From Lysobacter enzymogenes (GTDB lineage Bacteria; Pseudomonadota; Gammaproteobacteria; Xanthomonadales; Xanthomonadaceae), in assembly GCF_900106525.1 (NCBI RefSeq), contig NZ_FNOG01000007.1:208159-272158 (forward strand): a stretch of 64,000 nucleotides of DNA, in the 5' to 3' direction. The notes under the pieces are model-generated. The model was not told the DNA's origin, did not search any database, and worked only from the letters and a program-made list of their open reading frames with translations. Positions 59,748 to 64,000 of the stretch are shown in pieces (the stretch's first letter is position 1; the number at the start of each line of letters is the position of its first letter). The translations under genes were made by a program, and so were the position numbers.

Positions 59748-61208
59748 ATGGACCCCGCCTGCGTACCCTTGCTCGACGCGATCCGCTCGCTGGCTTTCGT
59801 CGGCGACCTGTCGATGGGCCAGCCGATCGATCATTCGCCGCGCGCGGCCTGGATGGCCGTGCAACTGGCCCGCGCCGCCGGCGGCGACGAGGCGGCCTGC
59901 GCGCAGGCCGCGGCCGTGTCCCTGCTGCGCTGGTCGGGCTGTACCGCCAACGCGCCGGACTTCGCGCAACTGTTCGGCGACGATGTCGGCGGCCGCAAGG
60001 CCTTGCTGGCCGCGCGCTCGGCCGGCAGCGGCTTTCGCGCCGCCTCGCGCGGCAAGCCGTCGGCGTTTCGTTCGTTGTCGCGGATCCATTGCGAAGTCTC
60101 GGCCATGATCGCCGCGCAACTGGGCCTGGACGAGACGACCCGCTTCGCGCTCGGCCATCTGTTCGAAAGCTACGACGGCAGCGGCGCGCCGGACGGATTG
60201 GCCGGCGATGCGGTGCCGGCGTCGGTGTACTTCGCGACGATCGCCGGCGACCTGGACATCTTCGGCCGGCTCTACGGCGTCGAGCAGGCCCGCGCCCTGA
60301 TCGGCCAGCGCGCCGGCGCGCTGTATCCGCGCGCGCTGGCCGCGCCGGCCATCGCTCACGCAGCCGATTGGCTGGCCGCGCTCGACGCCGATCCCGGCCT
60401 GTCCGGCCGCTGCTCGCTCGGCGCCGCGTTCGCCGGGCGCGAAACGCCGCTGGAACTGCTGGCCCATGTCATCGACCTCAAGCTGCCGTGGATGACCGGC
60501 CACTCGCTGTGGGTCGCGCAACTGGCGCGCGATGCGGCGCAGACGCTCGGGCTGGATGCGGCCAGCCAACAGCGCCTGTACCGCGCCGGGTTGATCCACG
60601 GCATGGGGCGCGCCTCGGTCCCCAATGCGGTCTGGGACACGCCCGGCCCGCTGCCGCAATGGGCCTGGGAACGGGTGCGGCTGGCGCCGTACTGGACCGG
60701 GCGCGCAGCGCGCCAGATCGGCTCGTTGGCGGGCGAGGCGCAACTGGCCTCGTGCGCTTACGAACGGCTCGACGGCTCGGGCTATTTCCGCGAGGCCGAC
60801 GCGGGATCGTCGACGCCGCAGGCGCGCATCCTCGCCGCGGCTGCCGCGTGGGCGGCGTTGCGCAGCGCGCGGCCGTGGCGCGAGGCGTTTTCCGAGGAAC
60901 AGGCCGCGGCGATCCTGCAGGCCGATGTCGCGGCCGGGCGCCTGGATGCGCAGGCGGTGCGCGCGCTGCTGCGTCCGCACGCGGCCGCGACGCGACGCGC
61001 GCCGACGCCGTCGGCACCGCTGCTGAGCGAGCGCGAACGCGATGTGCTGCGCTGGATCAGCCTGGGCGCCAGCAACAAGGTGGTGGCGCAGAAGCTCGCG
61101 ATCAGCCCCAGCACCGTGCGCACCCATGTGGAGAACGCGTTCCGCAAGCTGGAAAGTTCGACCCGTGCGGCGGCGACGCTGAAGGCGACGCAGTTGGGGT
61201 TGTTGTAG
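59748..61208 (+). CDS. LuxR-type regulator with degenerate HD-GYP-like region
   Basis: 486 aa. Residues about 20-150 and 250-345 look like two halves of an HD/HD-GYP phosphohydrolase-like domain. In the second half HSLWVAQLARDAAQTLGLDA (H252) and RAGLIHGMGRASVPNAVWDT (284-288, HGMGR for HDIGK) are followed by ERLDGSGYFREAD, so several metal ligands are replaced. The C terminus, from about 426, is a LuxR/GerE HTH: LSERERDVLRWISLGASNKV, VAQKLAISPSTVRTHVENAF. It probably senses a nucleotide or protein and binds DNA; enzyme activity is doubtful. Start ATG 59748 is preferred over 59652. Confidence 0.82.
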   Translation: MDPACVPLLDAIRSLAFVGDLSMGQPIDHSPRAAWMAVQLARAAGGDEAACAQAAAVSLLRWSGCTANAPDFAQLFGDDVGGRKALLAARSAGSGFRAASRGKPSAFRSLSRIHCEVSAMIAAQLGLDETTRFALGHLFESYDGSGAPDGLAGDAVPASVYFATIAGDLDIFGRLYGVEQARALIGQRAGALYPRALAAPAIAHAADWLAALDADPGLSGRCSLGAAFAGRETPLELLAHVIDLKLPWMTGHSLWVAQLARDAAQTLGLDAASQQRLYRAGLIHGMGRASVPNAVWDTPGPLPQWAWERVRLAPYWTGRAARQIGSLAGEAQLASCAYERLDGSGYFREADAGSSTPQARILAAAAAWAALRSARPWREAFSEEQAAAILQADVAAGRLDAQAVRALLRPHAAATRRAPTPSAPLLSERERDVLRWISLGASNKVVAQKLAISPSTVRTHVENAFRKLESSTRAAATLKATQLGLL

Positions 61209-61228
61209 CGCAGTGTCGCTGCAGCGGC

Positions 61229-61642
61229 CTACAGCACCTGATAGTCGACGCTGACCACGCCCTGGTCGGGATGGGCGATCTGCAGGAACGCGCCGTAGGT
61301 CAGGTCGATGCAGATCGGCCAGCCGAAGCCGCCGCGGTCGTTGATGCGCACCACCACCGAGCGGCCCTGGTAGCTCACCCGCACCTGGGTGCCGAACGGC
61401 AGCGAGTTGTGCGCGGCGGCCAGGGCGAAGCGGTGGAAGGGTTCGCCGCTGGCGGTCGGCCAGCCTTCGGGGATTTCGCCTTCGGCGCCGTACCAGGTGG
61501 CGCTGCAGACCGCGAGCGTGCCGGCGGCGAGCGGCGGTTGCGGCTGCAGCGGCGAGGATTGGGCGAACGCGGCGGCGGATGCGGCCAGCGCACCGGCGGC
61601 GAGCGCGGCGCGGACGAAGCGGGTCCAGGCGGTGGAGGTCAT
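61229..61642 (-). CDS. RlpA-like double-psi beta-barrel secreted protein
   Basis: 137 aa. Signal peptide (FVRAALAAGALAASAAAFAQ), then the DPBB domain: CSATWYGAEGEIPEGWPTAS, GEPFHRFALAAAHNSLPFGT, QVRVSYQGRSVVVRINDRG-G and WPICIDLTYGAFLQIAHPDQ. The pattern W-Y-G...T-A-x-G-E...AAH-x-x-LPFGT-x-V-x-V and V-x-V-x-INDRG is that of RlpA, a lytic transglycosylase that cuts naked peptidoglycan. The catalytic Asp (NDRG) and His (AAH) are present. Compared with full RlpA there is no SPOR domain. RBS GAGGAAA precedes ATG 61642. Confidence 0.9.
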   Translation of the reverse strand: MTSTAWTRFVRAALAAGALAASAAAFAQSSPLQPQPPLAAGTLAVCSATWYGAEGEIPEGWPTASGEPFHRFALAAAHNSLPFGTQVRVSYQGRSVVVRINDRGGFGWPICIDLTYGAFLQIAHPDQGVVSVDYQVL

Positions 61643-62054
61643 CGCGGTTTCCTCGAAGGGCGAACGACGCGCGCGCGATGCCGCCGGATGCGGCACCGCG
61701 CGCGGCCGCACGGCTGCGCGTGCTTGCCGCATGGGGGAGGTCGGGCATGGGCCGACGCGCGGGGCCATTGGACGCAAGCCGGGTTCAAGGCCGCGCGAAG
61801 CCGCGCTGGTACGCGCTCGCAGTTTTTAGCCGCCGCGCGTCACGCCGGCACCAGTGCGCGCGGGCTTATGCGCAGACGCTCGCAATGTGGCGCGGCCGCG
61901 CGTCACAGGCGTTCGCCAACGGGCTGAACCGACCGGCGCAGCGAGCTTCCGCGATCCGCACGCGCTTGGGCTTCACGGCGCCCGCGCACCGGCGTTGTAG
62001 CCGGGTGCAGGCGTTCGGATCGCGTCGCGGCCGACCGGCCGACAGGAGGCGGGC
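61643..62054. other. 412-bp divergent intergenic region
   Basis: No gene seen. The region separates the RlpA-like gene and the small membrane protein at 62055 and should carry both promoters; no clear boxes or dyads found. Confidence 0.4.
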
Positions 62055-62495
62055 ATGAGTGCATGGGCTTGGGTAGGCGCGGGCTGCTACGTAGGGGCCT
62101 TCGCGATCGTGCTGGCGTTCGCGCTGGCGTATCTCACCCGCCGGCGCTTCATGCCGTATCACCGCGCCGCGGCCGATCAATCGTGGGACAGCCTGTCGCC
62201 GCGTCTGCGCTTGTTGCTGCTGGCGCTGATGCGCGCGCTCGGCGCGGCGTGGCTGGCCTGCGTCGCCGGCGGCGCGCTGCTGTTGAACGAATGGGTGCTG
62301 ACCCGGCCGGGCTTCGCCGCGCTGGCGTTGTTCCAGGCGTATTGCCTGCTCGCGTTCGGCCCGCAAGTCGCGATCGCCGCCGGCTTGGGACGGGCGACCG
62401 GCGCGCGCACGCCCGTGGCCGCCGCCGCTGCCGCGCTGGTCTTGTCGCTGCTGGGATTCGCGCTGTGTGCGTTGGCGTTGCACGCGGCGGAGTGA
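62055..62495 (+). CDS. Small integral membrane protein, four helices
   Basis: 146 aa. Helices: AWVGAGCYVGAFAIVLAFAL, LLLLALMRALGAAWLACVAG, FAALALFQAYCLLAFGPQVA and AAAAALVLSLLGFALCALAL, joined by a charged loop (RRRFMPYHRAAADQSWDSLS) between the first two. This resembles unassigned four-TM proteins of Xanthomonadaceae. RBS ACAGGAGGCGG is strong. The thioesterase follows after 34 bp, so a short operon is possible. Confidence 0.78.
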   Translation: MSAWAWVGAGCYVGAFAIVLAFALAYLTRRRFMPYHRAAADQSWDSLSPRLRLLLLALMRALGAAWLACVAGGALLLNEWVLTRPGFAALALFQAYCLLAFGPQVAIAAGLGRATGARTPVAAAAAALVLSLLGFALCALALHAAE

Positions 62496-62529
62496 GCGGC
62501 AATCAGCGGCCCATCGAAGGAGAGCGCGA

Positions 62530-63054
62530 ATGCGCCGCGACAACACATTCTGGGCGATGGTCGATGGCCGCTTGCCGCTGCCGGCGGCGGCGACGCTGCT
62601 GGGCTGGCGCTTCCAGGCCCATAACGAGACCGACCGCAGCGTCAGCGTGAGTTTCGACGCGAGCGATGCGCTGACCAATCCGCTCGGCCAGATCCACGGC
62701 GGCTTGCTGGCGGCGATGCTCGACGATTGCATGGGCCCGGCGATCTACGTCGAGCTGCCGCCCGACCGCATCGCGGTGACGGTGGAATCGAAGACCGTCT
62801 TCATCCAGGCCGCGCGGCCGGGCCGTCTGTTCGGCTATGGCCGGATCGAGCACTGGCGCGGCCAGCTGTGCTTCGTGTCCGGGCGGCTCAGCGACGGGCA
62901 GGGGCGGGTGCTGGCGACGGCAACGGCGACGTTCCGCATCGGCCATCTGCGTTGGCGCGGGTGGCGGGTGCCGGGGCCGTTGGTGCGGCATTTGTTGCGG
63001 CGGCAGTTGCGTAAGCGGGCTGCGGTGAAGGCGGTGACGCAGGGGGAGGGATGA
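62530..63054 (+). CDS. PaaI-family hot-dog thioesterase
   Basis: 174 aa. Hot-dog fold with the PaaI/YbaW signature: ALTNPLGQIHGGLLAAMLDD, the HGG near the N terminus of the central helix, and DCMGPAIYVELPPDRIAVTV. Strands ESKTVFIQAARPGRLFGYGR and RVLATATATFRIGHLRWRGW follow. It would hydrolyse acyl-CoA or aryl-CoA thioesters in the cytoplasm. The C-terminal basic extension (HLLRRQLRKRAAVK) is unusual. RBS GAAGGAGA precedes ATG 62530. Confidence 0.9.
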   Translation: MRRDNTFWAMVDGRLPLPAAATLLGWRFQAHNETDRSVSVSFDASDALTNPLGQIHGGLLAAMLDDCMGPAIYVELPPDRIAVTVESKTVFIQAARPGRLFGYGRIEHWRGQLCFVSGRLSDGQGRVLATATATFRIGHLRWRGWRVPGPLVRHLLRRQLRKRAAVKAVTQGEG

Positions 63055-63095
63055 GTTCGATCTAGATGAGCGCACGGGTGCGCTTCGGTTTCGGC

Positions 63096-63144
63096 GTTGG
63101 ACGTCGGAGTTCAACGCCGGCACTGAGAGGTCGAGCACCCAGTC
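63096..63144. repeat. Duplicated 3' end of the edge gene, copy A
   Basis: 49 bp matching 63160-63208 with 41 identities, at a period of 64 bp. In the minus strand it codes for DWVLDL, as does the end of the gene at 63188; here the stop codon is lost. It is a relic of a tandem paralogue. Confidence 0.75.
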
Positions 63145-63159
63145 AGCTACTGCCACACG

Positions 63160-63208
63160 GTTGGACGCCGAAATTCAACGCCGGGGCTCAGAGATCCAGC
63201 ACCCAGTC
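63160..63208. repeat. Duplicated 3' end of the edge gene, copy B (true end)
   Basis: 49 bp overlapping the last codons (NDWVLDL) and the TGA (63188-63190) of the edge gene and its 3' flank. Pairs with 63096-63144. Confidence 0.75.
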
Positions 63209-64000
63209 GTTATAACCGGGGAAGTAGGTCGGGTGCTTGTCCATATACTCCTTGACCTCGTCCATGCTGTCCTTCTCGCGCTTGAAGTCGTCCTTGCGCT
63301 TGCCCGGGTCGAGGAACTCGACATAGGTGTCGGCGCCGCGGTCCTTCTCCCACTTGCTCTTGAAGTCGGCGAATTCCTCGCGGTGGAAATCGAAGATGCT
63401 GCGGTCGCCCGGCGCCTGCCGGCCGCCCCAGTCGGCGCCGCGCAGCTCGCGCAGGTTGTTGATGTAGTCGCGCGCGTTGCCGAAGCTGTTGAGCGTGGTC
63501 ACCGCGTAGTCGTACTTGAGGTTCCAGTCGCCCTGGGTGACGCCGTCGTCGCCGAGCTTCTTGAACCAGTCGTACTGCTCGCCGGCTTCCTTCTTGTCCT
63601 TGGCGTTGTTGACGAACACCGAGACCAGTTCGGAGGCCACGCTCAACAGCATGCCCACCGGCCCCAGGCCGCGGGTGATCGCGCCGACCACGCGCTCGGC
63701 CACCGCGCCGGCGGCCTGGCCGCCGACCGCGGAGACGAACTTGCTGCCGGCCTTGAGCAGGTCCGGCGCCAGATCCAGCGTGCCGGACACCACGTTGAGC
63801 ACCGCGTCGGCCTTCTCCGCCGCCGAGCTGTCGCCTTTGAAGGCTTCGGCCGCGCCCATGCCGCCGGTGACCACGCCGAGCACGCCGCCGGCCTTGCCGG
63901 AGTAATCGGACAGAACCTTCAACGTGGACTGGGAAATGCGCGAGAGATTGCCCTTGGCCGCATCGCCCGCGGTCTGCTCCAGGCCCTTGACGATCTGATC
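63188..64000 (-). CDS. Partial gene at the right edge: helical, Gly-rich toxin-like protein
   Basis: At least 270 aa; the reading frame continues beyond base 64000, so the N terminus is missing (a TTG at 63922 is not a real start). The visible part begins DQIVKGLEQTAGDAAKGNLS, then Gly/Ala/Val-rich amphipathic helices (GGVLGVVTGGMGAAEAFKGD, KFVSAVGGQAAGAVAERVVG, AITRGLGPVGMLLSVASELV) that could insert into membranes. A charged, Asp/Lys-rich C-terminal domain (NAKDKKEAGEQYDWFKKLGD, KDSMDEVKEYMDKHPTYFPG) ends NDWVLDL. The layout recalls pore-forming or polymorphic toxins, but no known family is recognised. A tandem relic of its 3' end lies just downstream. Confidence 0.7.
   Translation of the reverse strand, partial: DQIVKGLEQTAGDAAKGNLSRISQSTLKVLSDYSGKAGGVLGVVTGGMGAAEAFKGDSSAAEKADAVLNVVSGTLDLAPDLLKAGSKFVSAVGGQAAGAVAERVVGAITRGLGPVGMLLSVASELVSVFVNNAKDKKEAGEQYDWFKKLGDDGVTQGDWNLKYDYAVTTLNSFGNARDYINNLRELRGADWGGRQAPGDRSIFDFHREEFADFKSKWEKDRGADTYVEFLDPGKRKDDFKREKDSMDEVKEYMDKHPTYFPGYNDWVLDL

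Overview
The window is a continuous piece of a very GC-rich chromosome, almost certainly from a Lysobacter-like member of the Xanthomonadaceae (Gammaproteobacteria). The reasons are the strong G/C bias at third codon positions, the very many secreted proteins and hydrolases (subtilisin/kexin-type proteases, a GH16 beta-1,3-glucanase, M13 peptidase), a REPIN-type intergenic repeat of the GTAGGAGCGGCGC class, and sparse operons separated by strong hairpin terminators. No rRNA, tRNA, phage, insertion sequence or CRISPR array was seen.

Layout. 0.1-11 kb: a membrane-anchored AraC regulator, a secreted beta-lactamase-fold serine hydrolase, small membrane and secreted proteins, a glutathione S-transferase, a secreted HAF-repeat protein ending in two ShK-like cysteine domains, and a retropepsin-like protein without its catalytic aspartates. 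11.4-14.4 kb: a probable metal/iron operon (PadR regulator with metal-binding N terminus, siderophore-interacting reductase, MFS transporter) behind a palindromic operator. 14.7-19.9 kb: a chaperone-usher pilus locus (chaperone, usher, tip protein, major pilin). 19.9-27.1 kb: three tandem copies of a two-gene unit, each a propeptide-less kexin-like S8 protease with a P domain followed within 2 bp by a small secreted protein, best read as a dedicated external chaperone or inhibitor.

27.2-35.8 kb: a secreted six-repeat protein, a small secreted protein, then a compact class II lanthipeptide locus: a 57-residue precursor with a four-cysteine core (29432-29605) and LanM (29744-32620), with no transporter or dedicated protease beside it, then a convergent M13 lipoprotein peptidase. 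36-43 kb: AI-2E family permease, XRE regulator, FAD oxidoreductase, methyltransferase, secreted proteins and a secreted metallo-beta-lactamase-fold hydrolase. 43.5-51.4 kb: secreted GH16 glucanase with CBM6, a TPR/PAS-like sensor-regulator, a methyltransferase, a REPIN, a RidA-family/LysR divergent pair and a DUF3060-type secreted protein.

51.7-64 kb: an RND efflux pair (permease and fusion lipoprotein, no outer-membrane channel), a 72-aa cysteine-rich secreted peptide with a structured 5' leader, the ArgP/ArgO-type regulator-exporter pair, an alpha/beta hydrolase, a LuxR protein with a degenerate HD-GYP-like region, an RlpA-type barrel protein, a thioesterase, and at the right edge an incomplete gene whose 3' end is duplicated just downstream. 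The two systems most worth following are the orphan lanthipeptide pair and the triplicated protease-chaperone array.
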